The notes under the pieces: model-generated | Database searches by the model: none | Seen by the model: only the letters and a program-made list of their open reading frames with translations | What the model was told of the DNA's origin: nothing | Program-made: the position numbers and the translations under genes | Shown: one piece after another, positions 12,959 through 21,322 of the stretch | How positions within the stretch are numbered: the stretch's first letter is position 1 | Layout: every line of letters begins with the position of its first letter | Source: Lachnospiraceae bacterium | GTDB taxonomy: Bacteria; Bacillota; Clostridia; Lachnospirales; Lachnospiraceae | Direction of reading: 5' to 3' | DNA length: 24,607 bases | Assembly: GCA_900763175.1 (NCBI GenBank) | Contig: CAAFJI010000292.1 | Span: 1-24,607, forward strand

Positions 12959-15127
12959 ATGGCAATCACATTTAATGAAAAGAATCAGATTTTTACCCTT
13001 CACACCGCCCATTCTACCTACCAGATGCAGGCCAACCAATATGGACATCTTCTCCATCTGTATTATGGAACAAGAACAGCAGGGGAAATGGATTATCTTC
13101 TTAGTTATGCAGACAGAGGCTTTTCCGGAAATCCCTATGAAGCAGGCATGGACAGAACCTACTCCCTGGATGTCCTGCCTCAGGAATACCCTTCTCTGGG
13201 AACCGGAGACTATCGAAATTATGCTTTAAATATCGAAAACGCAGACGGTTCCATGTGCTGTGCACCGGTATATGTAAGCCATAAAATTACCAGAGGAAAA
13301 TACAGTCTGCAAGGTCTTCCAGCTGTATATGCAAGTGAAAATGAGGCAGAAACCTTGGAAATTGTACTTGAAGACAAGGTTACAAAAGTGGAGCTTCATC
13401 TTCTCTATGGTGTGCTGGAAAAAGAGGATATCATAACAAGGAGTGTGATCATAAAAAATGGCGGAAGCCAGCCAGTAGATGTGAAAAAAGCGCTGTCAGC
13501 AACCCTGGACTTCGTACATGGTGATTACGATATTATTGATTTTTATGGAAAGCACGCAATGGAAAGAAATATGCAGCGCACCCCTGTTTCCCATGGATGT
13601 TACCGTATTGGAAGCCGCAGGGGAACCTCCAGTCACCAGTATAATCCGGGAGTGATCCTGGCTCAGAAAAACGCAAATGAGGACAGCGGAAGCTGTTATG
13701 GAATGCTCTTTGTATACAGTGGAAATTTCCTGGCAGAGGTGGAAAAGGATCAGTACAATCAGACCAGAATCCAGATGGGACTATCCGATGAATTATTCTC
13801 ATATCCACTGGCTGCAGGAGAAGAATTTGTGGCACCGGAAGTGATTTTATCCTATACAAACAAAGGACTTTCCACCCTTTCCCGGCAGTATCATAAGTGT
13901 ATTTTAAACCATGTTTGCCGTGGAAAATATGTGCATATGAACCGTCCGGTTCTCATCAACAGCTGGGAAGCTGCGTACTTTGACTTCACCGGAGACACCA
14001 TCGTGGATCTTGCAAAGCAGGCGAAGGAGCTTGGAATTGACATGGTTGTCATGGATGATGGATGGTTTGGAAAGCGAAATGATGACAATTCTTCCCTGGG
14101 TGACTGGTTTGTTAATGAGGAAAAATTAGGAGGAAATCTTTCACAGCTGATTGAGCGTGTAAATGCAGAAGGAGTGAAATTTGGAATCTGGATCGAGCCG
14201 GAAATGGTCAATGAGGACAGTGACCTTTATCGGGAGCATCCAGACTGGGCAATTACCATTCCAGGCCGTAGACCAATCCGATCCAGAAACCAGCTGCTCC
14301 TTGATTTTTCCAGAAAAGAGGTGCGGAATGAGATTTTCGCACGGATCTGTAAGGTACTGGACCAGGGGAATGTTGAGTACGTAAAATGGGATATGAACCG
14401 CAGTATGGCGGATGTTTACGCTTCTGATGTGACCTATGATTATGTGCTGGGAGTCTATGATTTCCTGGAGCGTCTTACAGAGCGTTATCCGGATATTCTT
14501 ATTGAAGGCTGCAGCGGTGGTGGTGGAAGATTCGACGCAGGCATGATGTATTACACCCCTCAGATCTGGTGCAGTGACAACACCGATGCCATAAATCGTA
14601 CACGAATCCAGTACGGTTCCTCCTTCTTTTACCCAGTGGCAACGGTTGGTTCTCATGTATCGGCAGTTCCCAATCATCAGACAGGAAGAGTTACCAGCCT
14701 GCATACAAGAGGCGTAGTGGCAATGTCCGGAACCTTTGGATATGAACTGAATCCGGCACTTTTAAGCAAAGAAGAAAAAGCGGAAATCCGTACCCAGCTT
14801 GCAGTTTACAGGGAGCACCAGGAGCTGATAAGAGAAGGCAATTATTACCGTCTTTCTGATCCATTCCAGGAGGACTTGGCAGCCTGGATGACGGTCAGTC
14901 AGGAACAGGATCAGGCGATTATAAGTGTGGTCCGTCTGGCAGCAGAGGCCAATCCGGCAGCTGCTTATGTGACCTTGAAAGGACTTGCTCCAGAAGCATT
15001 TTATTTGGAAAAAACGATGGGGAAGGTTTATGCAGGCGCAACTCTTATGGAAGCAGGAATCCTGCTTCCGGCACCGAAAGGGGAGTATGAAGCTTATCAG
15101 TTTGTGCTGAAAAGAGAAACATTGTAA
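12959..15127 (+). CDS. Alpha-galactosidase, glycoside hydrolase family 36
   Basis: This 722-residue enzyme hydrolyses terminal alpha-1,6-galactose from raffinose-family sugars and melibiose. It has the GH36 layout: an N-terminal beta-sandwich (about residues 1-330), a catalytic TIM barrel (about 330-620) and a C-terminal beta domain. Key motifs are DDGWFGKRNDD (366-376), WIEPEMVN (411-418), KWDMNR (476-481) with the nucleophile Asp478, EGCSGGGGRFD (516-526), and CSDNTDA (538-544), which carries the acid/base aspartate. There is no signal peptide, so it acts in the cytoplasm on imported sugar. AGGAGG lies 8 nt before the start. It forms a single-gene unit closed by a strong terminator; no transporter gene is adjacent, so uptake must be encoded elsewhere. 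Confidence 0.96.
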   Translation: MAITFNEKNQIFTLHTAHSTYQMQANQYGHLLHLYYGTRTAGEMDYLLSYADRGFSGNPYEAGMDRTYSLDVLPQEYPSLGTGDYRNYALNIENADGSMCCAPVYVSHKITRGKYSLQGLPAVYASENEAETLEIVLEDKVTKVELHLLYGVLEKEDIITRSVIIKNGGSQPVDVKKALSATLDFVHGDYDIIDFYGKHAMERNMQRTPVSHGCYRIGSRRGTSSHQYNPGVILAQKNANEDSGSCYGMLFVYSGNFLAEVEKDQYNQTRIQMGLSDELFSYPLAAGEEFVAPEVILSYTNKGLSTLSRQYHKCILNHVCRGKYVHMNRPVLINSWEAAYFDFTGDTIVDLAKQAKELGIDMVVMDDGWFGKRNDDNSSLGDWFVNEEKLGGNLSQLIERVNAEGVKFGIWIEPEMVNEDSDLYREHPDWAITIPGRRPIRSRNQLLLDFSRKEVRNEIFARICKVLDQGNVEYVKWDMNRSMADVYASDVTYDYVLGVYDFLERLTERYPDILIEGCSGGGGRFDAGMMYYTPQIWCSDNTDAINRTRIQYGSSFFYPVATVGSHVSAVPNHQTGRVTSLHTRGVVAMSGTFGYELNPALLSKEEKAEIRTQLAVYREHQELIREGNYYRLSDPFQEDLAAWMTVSQEQDQAIISVVRLAAEANPAAAYVTLKGLAPEAFYLEKTMGKVYAGATLMEAGILLPAPKGEYEAYQFVLKRETL

Positions 15128-15138
15128 TGAATAAAAAT

Positions 15139-15201
15139 AGCCAGAATAAGAGATGAAAATGTACCAAAAGGTATGTAGAATCTTTTTATTCTGGCTTTTT
15201 T
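15139..15201 (+). terminator. Intrinsic terminator of the alpha-galactosidase gene
   Basis: AGCCAGAATAA (15139-15149) pairs perfectly with TTATTCTGGCT (15186-15196), followed by a run of T (15196-15201). The loop contains a second small hairpin, GTACC-AAAA-GGTAT. This is a strong terminator. Confidence 0.9.
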
Positions 15202-15267
15202 ACAAGATAGGAACAGAGCAACTTGTGTAGTAAATCATCCGTTTTCCAATATTATGATGATGAAGAA

Positions 15268-15296
15268 TTGAAAAAATAGGCAGGCCAGGCTATACT
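15268..15296 (+). promoter_or_regulatory. Sigma-A promoter of the U32/TrmH operon
   Basis: TTGAAA (15268-15273) and TATACT (15291-15296) are separated by 17 bp. The start is expected near 15303, and AAAGGAGTG (15331-15339) precedes the first gene. Confidence 0.75.
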
Positions 15297-15346
15297 GAAG
15301 TGTAATAAAGAAACTCACTGTACAAAAGTAAAAGGAGTGTCAAAAC

Positions 15347-16699
15347 ATGATTTCCATGATTCCTTTTGGATTACTTTCCGGATTTGCGGGGGAGAAGGAG
15401 ATAAGGATAACAAAACTGGATGAAACAGGCTTTGGCTTTCGTGTGGTCCGTGATTATGATGGGGCAGAAGAATGGGAAAATGGCAGGCTGAGGTTTAAGA
15501 TTTGTTTTTATGATATGGAGAAGCCTGAGTATACGGAGGTTGTGATAAATAACTACAAATGTATGCCAGATACGGATGAAAAATCGGATTTTTATCAGGG
15601 ATATCTGGTTTTTCCTTTTTCTGACGAGAATGCTGGAAAGTATAAATCTGCGGTTCAGAAACTGTTGGGGCAATACAGCCGTTATATTCGTTTAAAGCTG
15701 GAGGAGGATGATAGCGGCCTTGCGAAAGAAATGACAGGATACCCTGGAATGCTTGATGAGGTACAGTGTGATAGCCTGGAAGAGCAGGTGATATTCTGGG
15801 AAAAAGAGAACAGTGGGCAGGCTTGTGGAACGGTAGAGAAAGATAGTAAATACGAGCTGGCATTTTCCATTGACAGGCCTGAACTTTATAAGGAATATTT
15901 ACAAAAAGATTTGTTGGATTTTGTGCGAGATTATGGAGATGGTGTGGGGAAAATTCTTCCGGATTTTTCTTTTGAGGCAGAAAAAATGAAACGGCTTTAT
16001 ATTGGAAATCAGTTTTGCCCGCAGCTGTTTCCAGAAGAAAAAATATTGTTTGAGATGCTTGATAAAGCGGCTGGCGAGGAAGTAAAAGTGACTCTTGTAT
16101 TTTCTTATGTCAGAGAAGAAATGCTGGAGAAAACGGCAAAATTGCTGAGAAAATTAGATTCCTGGTGCCTGCAGAAGGGGCAGATGCTGGAGCTGGTAGT
16201 CAATGACTGGGGGATGGTATCTATGGTGAAAAAGGGTACTATGAATTTAGTTACCTGTTTAGGAATTCTTTTGAATAAACGAAAAAAGGATCCCAGGATT
16301 TCTTATAAAACAGGAAATAAAAGTTTGTTTAGGAAGAATGAGCTAAATGCAGATTTTTATCGTGATTTTTTGAAGGAGAAGTTTGGAATTTTACGGTATG
16401 AATGGGAATCCTGTGGCTATGAAATAGCGTTCCCAGAGGGAAAAAATAGCCTGCATTTGCCTTTTTACCAGACCAATACTTCATCATTTTGTCCCTTATA
16501 TGCAGCATATAAAACGGGAGAAAGAGGCAGGCAGAAATTGGTGAAGGACTGCCCGGAGTATTGTAGGAAATACGCATTTTTATATCCGGAACATTTGCAT
16601 ATGGTGGGGAGATTTAACTCGTTATTTGGAATTGACAGAGAAGGAATGGAGCGTATAAAAAGTGAGTTTGTGGACAGAGTTGTAGTAAGTTTGCTCTGA
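15347..16699 (+). CDS. UbiV-like U32-family protein with N-terminal extension
   Basis: The C-terminal part (about residues 170-450) resembles the U32/UbiV family. It has a strand plus cysteine (LYIGNQFCP, Cys224), the block ELVVNDWGM (282-290), then LGILLNKRKKDPR (305-317), and a terminal cysteine set FCP...DCPEYC (Cys382, Cys402, Cys406). One early Cys plus a late C-x19-C-x3-C matches the way UbiV-type proteins hold a 4Fe-4S cluster. Residues 1-165 are extra; the pattern ITKLDETGFGFRV followed by strand-rich sequence is faintly PilZ-like, which is only a guess. The ATG at 15347 has AAAGGAGTG upstream; a second ATG at 15356 is also possible. It leads an operon with a TrmH methyltransferase and another U32 protein. 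U32 relatives insert hydroxyl groups into rRNA, tRNA or quinones. The substrate here is unknown. Confidence 0.6.
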   Translation: MISMIPFGLLSGFAGEKEIRITKLDETGFGFRVVRDYDGAEEWENGRLRFKICFYDMEKPEYTEVVINNYKCMPDTDEKSDFYQGYLVFPFSDENAGKYKSAVQKLLGQYSRYIRLKLEEDDSGLAKEMTGYPGMLDEVQCDSLEEQVIFWEKENSGQACGTVEKDSKYELAFSIDRPELYKEYLQKDLLDFVRDYGDGVGKILPDFSFEAEKMKRLYIGNQFCPQLFPEEKILFEMLDKAAGEEVKVTLVFSYVREEMLEKTAKLLRKLDSWCLQKGQMLELVVNDWGMVSMVKKGTMNLVTCLGILLNKRKKDPRISYKTGNKSLFRKNELNADFYRDFLKEKFGILRYEWESCGYEIAFPEGKNSLHLPFYQTNTSSFCPLYAAYKTGERGRQKLVKDCPEYCRKYAFLYPEHLHMVGRFNSLFGIDREGMERIKSEFVDRVVVSLL

Positions 16700-16725
16700 A
16701 AGCCGAAGGGGAAAAGGAGGTTATA

Positions 16726-17574
16726 ATGGGAAATATAATAGAAATAACAAATTTTAATGTGCCGGAACTGGACGTTTATGCCCGTATTTCTGAGGTGCAG
16801 CTTTTGCGGTATTTTGAGCCGAAGCCAGGTCTTTTTATTGCGGAAAGTCCAAAGGTGATCGAGCGTGCGTTGAATGGCGGATATGAACCGCTTTCCTTTC
16901 TGGTGGAGAAGAAAGATATAGAGGGTGAGGCTGGAAAAATCCTGGAGGCTTTTCCGGAAGTTCCTGTTTATACTGCTGATTATGAGGTGTTGGTAAAGCT
17001 TACCGGATTTGCTCTTACGAGAGGAATGCTTTGCGCTATGAGGCGGAGGGAACTGCCATCTCTGGAGAGAATCTGTGAGGGCGCCAGCAGAATCGTCATA
17101 CTGGAAAGTGTGGTGAATCCTACAAATGTGGGAGCGATTTTCCGGTCTGCAGCAGCTCTTCATATGGATGGAATTTTGCTTACAGGAGGCTGCAGTGATC
17201 CACTATACCGCAGGGCCTCTAGGGTAAGCATGGGAACTGTTTTTCAAATTCCATGGACCTATTTTGATAAGACAATTTCCTGGCCAGGAAAGGGAATGGA
17301 GCTATTAAAGGATATGAACTTTAAGACAGTTGCCATGGCTCTTCGGGAGGATTCTGTGGGGCTGGATGATCCGGCGCTTGCAGGGGAGGAAAAGCTGGCA
17401 ATTATCATGGGAACAGAGGGAGAAGGGCTGGCAGATGAGACAATCGAAGCCTGTGATTATACGGTGAAAATTCCTATGTCCCATGATGTGGATTCCCTTA
17501 ATGTGGCGGCTGCCAGTGCTGTGGCATTTTGGGAGCTGGGTAAGAAAAACAGGATTTCGGAGAAAAAACTGTGA
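16726..17574 (+). CDS. TrmH/SpoU-family RNA 2'-O-methyltransferase
   Basis: This 282-residue SPOUT-class enzyme should transfer a methyl group from S-adenosylmethionine to a ribose 2'-OH in tRNA or rRNA. An N-terminal substrate-binding domain (about residues 15-110, with FIAESPKVIERAL) precedes the knotted catalytic domain. The three SpoU motifs are intact: ESVVNPTNVGAIFRSA (127-142), AIIMGTEGEGL (225-235) and IPMSHDVDSLNVAAASAVAF (249-268). AAAGGAGG precedes the ATG. The stop codon overlaps the start of the next gene (TGATG), so the two are translationally coupled. The exact RNA target cannot be read from sequence. Confidence 0.93.
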   Translation: MGNIIEITNFNVPELDVYARISEVQLLRYFEPKPGLFIAESPKVIERALNGGYEPLSFLVEKKDIEGEAGKILEAFPEVPVYTADYEVLVKLTGFALTRGMLCAMRRRELPSLERICEGASRIVILESVVNPTNVGAIFRSAAALHMDGILLTGGCSDPLYRRASRVSMGTVFQIPWTYFDKTISWPGKGMELLKDMNFKTVAMALREDSVGLDDPALAGEEKLAIIMGTEGEGLADETIEACDYTVKIPMSHDVDSLNVAAASAVAFWELGKKNRISEKKL

Positions 17575-18614
17575 TGAAAATTACGGTAGGATTGGGGTCG
17601 GAGGCGGAATATGAAAGGTTTGTAAGGGCGGGCGCAGATGAGTTTTTTTGTGGGTATGTGCCCTATTCCTGGTCACGGAAGTATGGAACAGTGATGCCTT
17701 TAAACCGTCGTGAGGTTTTGTGCTACAATGTGCAGATCGGGGCATTTTCCGAGCTGGGAATTCTGGCGGCTATGGTGAAAAAATATAAAAAACCGGTGCA
17801 TCTTACTTTTAATTCCCTGTATTATATTCCGGAGCAGTATCCGGAGATTGCAGCAATCATAAGAGAATGTATGGCCATTGGTTTTTCCAGTTATATTATT
17901 GCAGACCCTGCACTTTTGGTGTATCTGCGGGAGCAGGGTGTGGATTGTGAGGTTCATCTTAGCGGGGAATGCGGAGCACTGAACAGCGAGGTAGTGAAGG
18001 CCCTGAAAGAACTGAAATTGAAGCGGATTATTTTTCCCAGAAAGAATACAATTCGGGAGATGGAGAGTGCCATAGAGAGCTGTAAGATGGAAAAAGATCC
18101 GAGGATGCCAGAAGAATTTGAAGCCTTTGCGTTAAACGAATTATGCCAGTTTTCCGGAGCTTTTTGCAATTCCCTTCACTGTGATGAGATGGGCTATCTG
18201 TGCAGGGTACCCTATCGCCTTGGAAAAAGAAGCGCCGGGCAGGGAGAGGAGTATAGTGGCAAAGAGAGCGGACACGGCACTGGACAGGACGGCTGCAACG
18301 GTGAAACGTGCAAGGATTGTGCAAATGAGAGTGAATATAATTCTGAACAAAGCTATTGTTGCGACGAAGATGGCTACCTCTGCGGTCAAACCGGATGCGG
18401 CCTTTGCGCCCTCCACAGCCTCCAAAAATCCGGAATCACCAACCTGAAACTGGTTGGCCGTGGAAACTACATAGACCACATGGAAAAAGACATCCGCAAT
18501 TTGAAAAAAGCCCTGGAAATACTGGAAAAGACCAAAACTCAGGAAGAATATATCCATAAAATGCGAGAAGCCTTATTCCCTGGAGGGTGCAGTAGGGTGT
18601 GTTATTATTTGTAG
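17574..18614 (+). CDS. U32-family protein (peptidase U32 type) with Cys/Gly-rich insert
   Basis: This 346-residue protein belongs to the U32 family. Although first named peptidases, studied members (RlhA, TrhP, UbiU/UbiV) are Fe-S proteins used in oxygen-independent hydroxylation. Visible blocks are VHLSGECGALN (127-137), RIIFPRK (151-157), and the signature region EAFALNELCQFSGAFC (183-198) followed by CDEMGYLC (203-210), then CGLCALHSLQ (275-284) and LVGRGN. Between about 217 and 268 lies a low-complexity Gly/Ser/Glu/Cys insert that ends with a second CDExGYLC copy (263-270). The ATG at 17574 overlaps the TrmH stop by one base; GTG at 17571 is an alternative. It is the last gene before a terminator. 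It may pair with the first gene's product, as UbiU pairs with UbiV. Confidence 0.85.
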   Translation: MKITVGLGSEAEYERFVRAGADEFFCGYVPYSWSRKYGTVMPLNRREVLCYNVQIGAFSELGILAAMVKKYKKPVHLTFNSLYYIPEQYPEIAAIIRECMAIGFSSYIIADPALLVYLREQGVDCEVHLSGECGALNSEVVKALKELKLKRIIFPRKNTIREMESAIESCKMEKDPRMPEEFEAFALNELCQFSGAFCNSLHCDEMGYLCRVPYRLGKRSAGQGEEYSGKESGHGTGQDGCNGETCKDCANESEYNSEQSYCCDEDGYLCGQTGCGLCALHSLQKSGITNLKLVGRGNYIDHMEKDIRNLKKALEILEKTKTQEEYIHKMREALFPGGCSRVCYYL

Positions 18615-18648
18615 TCATTTACCTGTAATGGTCCATAGTTATACATAC

Positions 18649-18674
18649 AAAGGCTGCCTGAAGTGGCAGCCTTT
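18649..18674. terminator. Convergent hairpin terminator
   Basis: AAAGGCTGCC (18649-18658) and GGCAGCCTTT (18665-18674) form a perfect 10-bp stem with a TGAAGT loop between the converging U32 and flavodiiron genes. The T-stretch is within the stem arm and the tails are only moderately T-rich, so it is probably a moderate bidirectional terminator. Confidence 0.7.
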
Positions 18675-18693
18675 GAGAGTATTTGTAAAAACA

Positions 18694-20484
18694 TTATCCA
18701 ATCGGTTCAAAATCCGCAGCACCGTGTTTACAAAGTGGGCAGATATAGTCGTCTGGGAGTTCATCGCCTTCGTAGATGTAACCGCAGACTTTGCAGACGA
18801 AGCCTTTTTTACCCTCTGTTTCCGGCTGAGGCTTTACGTATTTCTGGTAGTAGGTGTAGGTCATAGTATCCTGGTCGCTCATAACACGTGCTTCTGTAAC
18901 ACTGCAGATAAACATACCGTGAGTACCCAGATCTACATACTGCTCAACCTTTAAGGACATAAATGCATTGATATATTTATCCAGGAACACAAGTCCGTTA
19001 TCAGAACGATACACTTCCTGTCCTGCAAACTTGTCAACACTGCGTCCGGTCTGGAATCCGAACTGCTGGAAGATGGAAAAAGGAGCATCCACAGACAGGC
19101 AGTTTACATTAAGAACACCAGTCTGCTTGATCACATGGTGGGAATAATTGGCCTTGTTGATATTTACTGCAATACGGTTTGGAGTATCTGTAAGCTGGGT
19201 TACAGTATTGACAATCAGTCCGTTATCCTTTTTGCCGTCATTGGAGGTAACAACATAAAGACCGTATCCGATGCGGAAAAGTGCTGTCATATCATTTTTA
19301 TTTGCCAGCTCATCATTCTGGGCAATATATTCCTTGCAAAGCTCATTTGCCATAGCTTCCAGCTGATCCTTATTTTCCTGCTTTACAGCAGAGAGAATCT
19401 TTACGGTAGTGTCAAGCCAGTTGATCTTCTTGCATTTGGAAAGCATTTCCTTCATAACCTTCGCTGCAAGAGGTGCCCAGGAGCCATTCTCGATCAGCCC
19501 TACAGTGCGGTTCTGGAAATTATGCTCCGCCAGGCGGGTGATGTAGTCATGCATAAACGGATAAATGCTGGCATTGTAGGTAGTGGTTGCAAGAACCAGC
19601 TTGCTGTAGCGGAAAGCATCAGACAGAGCCAGAGACATATCGTCTCTTGCAAGGTCATAGACAACAACCTTCGGACATCCCTTGCTGCGCAGCTTGTCAG
19701 CCAGCAGATCTACTGCTTTTCTGGTGTGGCCATATACGGAAGTATAAGCAATTACAATACCCTCTGTTTCAGGGGTGTAAGAGGACCAGGTATCATAAAG
19801 ACCGATATAATGTCCCAGATTCTCTGTAAGAACCGGGCCGTGAAGAGGACAGATTACCTGAATATCCAGAGTTCCGGCAACTTTTAAAAGCTTCTGGACC
19901 TGAGGACCATATTTGCCTACGATACCGATGAAATATCTGCGGGCTTCATCATCCCAATCTTCCGCAACATCAAGTGCACCGAATTTTCCAAAGCCGTCGG
20001 CAGAGAATAAAACCTTATCTGTGCTGTCATAAGTAACCATAACCTCTGGCCAGTGTACCATCGGGGCAAAAACAAAGGTCAGGTTATGTTTGCCAAGACT
20101 GAGCGTTCCTCCGTTTTCCACTTCCAGCTTCTGGCCTTCCAGATCCAATTCAAAAAAGTTACGAATCATGCCGAATGCTTTTGCATTGGCAACTACAGTG
20201 GTATCCGGATAAACCTTCAGGAAATTTGCAACATTGGCAGCGTGATCTGGTTCCATATGCTGTACGATAAGGTAGTCCGGCTTGCGGCCACCCAGAACCT
20301 GTTCAATATTGTCAAGCCATTCGTGGGTAAAGTTTGCGTCTACAGTATCCATAACTGCAACCTTGTTGTCCAGGATTACATAGGAATTATAAGACATTCC
20401 ATTGGGAACCTTGTACTGCCCCTCGAACAGGTCAATCTGGTGGTCATTAACGCCTACATATTTGATGCTGTCTGTGATTTTCAT
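18694..20484 (-). CDS. Flavodiiron protein with flavin reductase and rubredoxin domains
   Basis: This 596-residue multidomain enzyme reduces O2 to water or NO to N2O and protects anaerobes. Order of domains: metallo-beta-lactamase-like diiron domain (about 1-240), flavodoxin (about 242-385, FMN loop TSVYGHT at 248-254), flavin-reductase-like domain (about 397-550) and C-terminal rubredoxin (about 561-596). The diiron ligands are all present: HMEPDH (His76, Glu78, Asp80, His81), His144, Asp163 and His215. The rubredoxin has CKVC (564-567) and CPLC (582-585). The fused flavin reductase and rubredoxin suggest that it takes electrons directly from NAD(P)H without separate partners. AAAGGAG precedes the ATG. 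A Crp/Fnr regulator is divergent, and a palindrome lies at the right place to activate this gene. Confidence 0.95.
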   Translation of the reverse strand: MKITDSIKYVGVNDHQIDLFEGQYKVPNGMSYNSYVILDNKVAVMDTVDANFTHEWLDNIEQVLGGRKPDYLIVQHMEPDHAANVANFLKVYPDTTVVANAKAFGMIRNFFELDLEGQKLEVENGGTLSLGKHNLTFVFAPMVHWPEVMVTYDSTDKVLFSADGFGKFGALDVAEDWDDEARRYFIGIVGKYGPQVQKLLKVAGTLDIQVICPLHGPVLTENLGHYIGLYDTWSSYTPETEGIVIAYTSVYGHTRKAVDLLADKLRSKGCPKVVVYDLARDDMSLALSDAFRYSKLVLATTTYNASIYPFMHDYITRLAEHNFQNRTVGLIENGSWAPLAAKVMKEMLSKCKKINWLDTTVKILSAVKQENKDQLEAMANELCKEYIAQNDELANKNDMTALFRIGYGLYVVTSNDGKKDNGLIVNTVTQLTDTPNRIAVNINKANYSHHVIKQTGVLNVNCLSVDAPFSIFQQFGFQTGRSVDKFAGQEVYRSDNGLVFLDKYINAFMSLKVEQYVDLGTHGMFICSVTEARVMSDQDTMTYTYYQKYVKPQPETEGKKGFVCKVCGYIYEGDELPDDYICPLCKHGAADFEPIG

Positions 20485-20578
20485 AGATTTTACACTCCTT
20501 TTTGGAAATTTGTTTTATGGGGGATACCGGAAAATAAAATCATCTGTTTACCGGTTGAATTTCTTTTTGTATGAGTGT

Positions 20579-20584
20579 ATTATA
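20579..20584 (-). promoter_or_regulatory. -10 element of the flavodiiron promoter
   Basis: On the minus strand TATAAT (20584-20579), preceded by TATGGT, is a perfect -10. No recognisable -35 is found at 16-18 bp, which is typical of activator-dependent promoters. The start would be near 20572, giving an 87-nt leader that contains ACCGG/CCGGT hairpin arms. Confidence 0.55.
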
Positions 20585-20597
20585 ACCATAATTTGGA

Positions 20598-20603
20598 TAA
20601 AAT
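20598..20603 (+). promoter_or_regulatory. -10 element of the Crp/Fnr-family regulator gene
   Basis: TAAAAT (20598-20603) is a likely -10 for the regulator gene, with no good -35. The operator-like palindrome starts 2 nt downstream and would cover the transcription start, which suggests autorepression. Confidence 0.4.
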
Positions 20604-20605
20604 AC

Positions 20606-20621
20606 TGTTGCAAAAACAACA
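20606..20621. promoter_or_regulatory. Crp/Fnr-type operator, TGTTG-N6-CAACA
   Basis: TGTTG (20606-20610) and CAACA (20617-20621) form a perfect 5-bp inverted repeat with a 6-nt spacer, the size and symmetry of Crp/Fnr family operators. Its centre, 20613.5, lies at -41.5 from the predicted start of the divergent flavodiiron gene, exactly the class II activator position. Confidence 0.65.
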
Positions 20622-20641
20622 AAATGAGGGAGAATTTAAAA

Positions 20642-21280
20642 ATGGAAAAATTAACGCTTTTTTCTCATGTACTTCCTGAAGAACAGGAACGAATGCGAAT
20701 CTGTTTTTGTATGAGAGAGGTTACTTACCAGAATCATGAGATTATCATGGAATATGCCAACTCTATGAAAAAGATCGGCGTGATCCTGGAAGGCCAGGCA
20801 GCCCTTTACTGCTCTGATGCTGACGGAACCCAGTACCTGTTGGATGAATTGAAAAAAAATAGTGTTTTTGGAGAGCCATTTCTTCTTCCTGATGAATCCC
20901 AGCACTATTATGTTTGTGCTAAAACAGAGACAAAGGTCCTGTTCATTGCTTATGAACACGTAATTAAACGATGCGAAAATGCCTGTAAATTTCACAGCCA
21001 GGTAGTGAGCAATCTGCTCCAGATGATCGCAATGAGAGCGAGCCAGCAGGCAAACCGGATCTACGTGCTATCCCGAAACAGTACCCGCAAAAAGATCATG
21101 GCTTACCTGAACTATATGGCAGGAGAAAAGGAGGACAGCAGCTTCATTTTGCCAATGTCGTATACTATGCTTGCAGAATATCTAAGCGTAGATCGCAGCG
21201 CCATGATGCGGGAATTCAAAAATCTTGCAGACGAGGGCATAATAAAGAGAGACGGGAAGAAGATAGAGCTGCTGGGTTGA
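20642..21280 (+). CDS. Crp/Fnr-family transcriptional regulator
   Basis: A 212-residue regulator with an N-terminal cyclic-nucleotide-binding-like beta-barrel (about residues 10-110, ILEGQAALYCSDADGTQYLL), a long dimer helix (about 112-140), and a C-terminal winged helix-turn-helix (about 172-212, MLAEYLSVDRSAMMREFKNL). It lacks an Fnr-type N-terminal four-cysteine Fe-S motif; two cysteines at 21 and 23 and others at 57, 92, 111 and 115 are scattered, so redox or haem sensing cannot be excluded. The start is set by GAGGGAGA about 9 nt upstream of 20642. Divergence from the flavodiiron gene suggests that it senses oxygen or nitric oxide stress and controls that gene. Confidence 0.9.
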   Translation: MEKLTLFSHVLPEEQERMRICFCMREVTYQNHEIIMEYANSMKKIGVILEGQAALYCSDADGTQYLLDELKKNSVFGEPFLLPDESQHYYVCAKTETKVLFIAYEHVIKRCENACKFHSQVVSNLLQMIAMRASQQANRIYVLSRNSTRKKIMAYLNYMAGEKEDSSFILPMSYTMLAEYLSVDRSAMMREFKNLADEGIIKRDGKKIELLG

Positions 21281-21322
21281 CCTCAGCATTGCCCATGAAA
21301 CAGGCGTACGTGGCGCCGGATC

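Noticed and set aside
15347..16699. Treating the first gene of the U32 operon as a protease
   Set aside because: No protease motif is seen, and the cysteine pattern and NDWG/LLNKRKKDPR blocks fit UbiV-like Fe-S proteins better.
19135..19887. 250-codon plus-strand frame opposite the flavodiiron gene
   Set aside because: It is antisense to fully conserved flavodiiron domains and shows no recognisable protein features.
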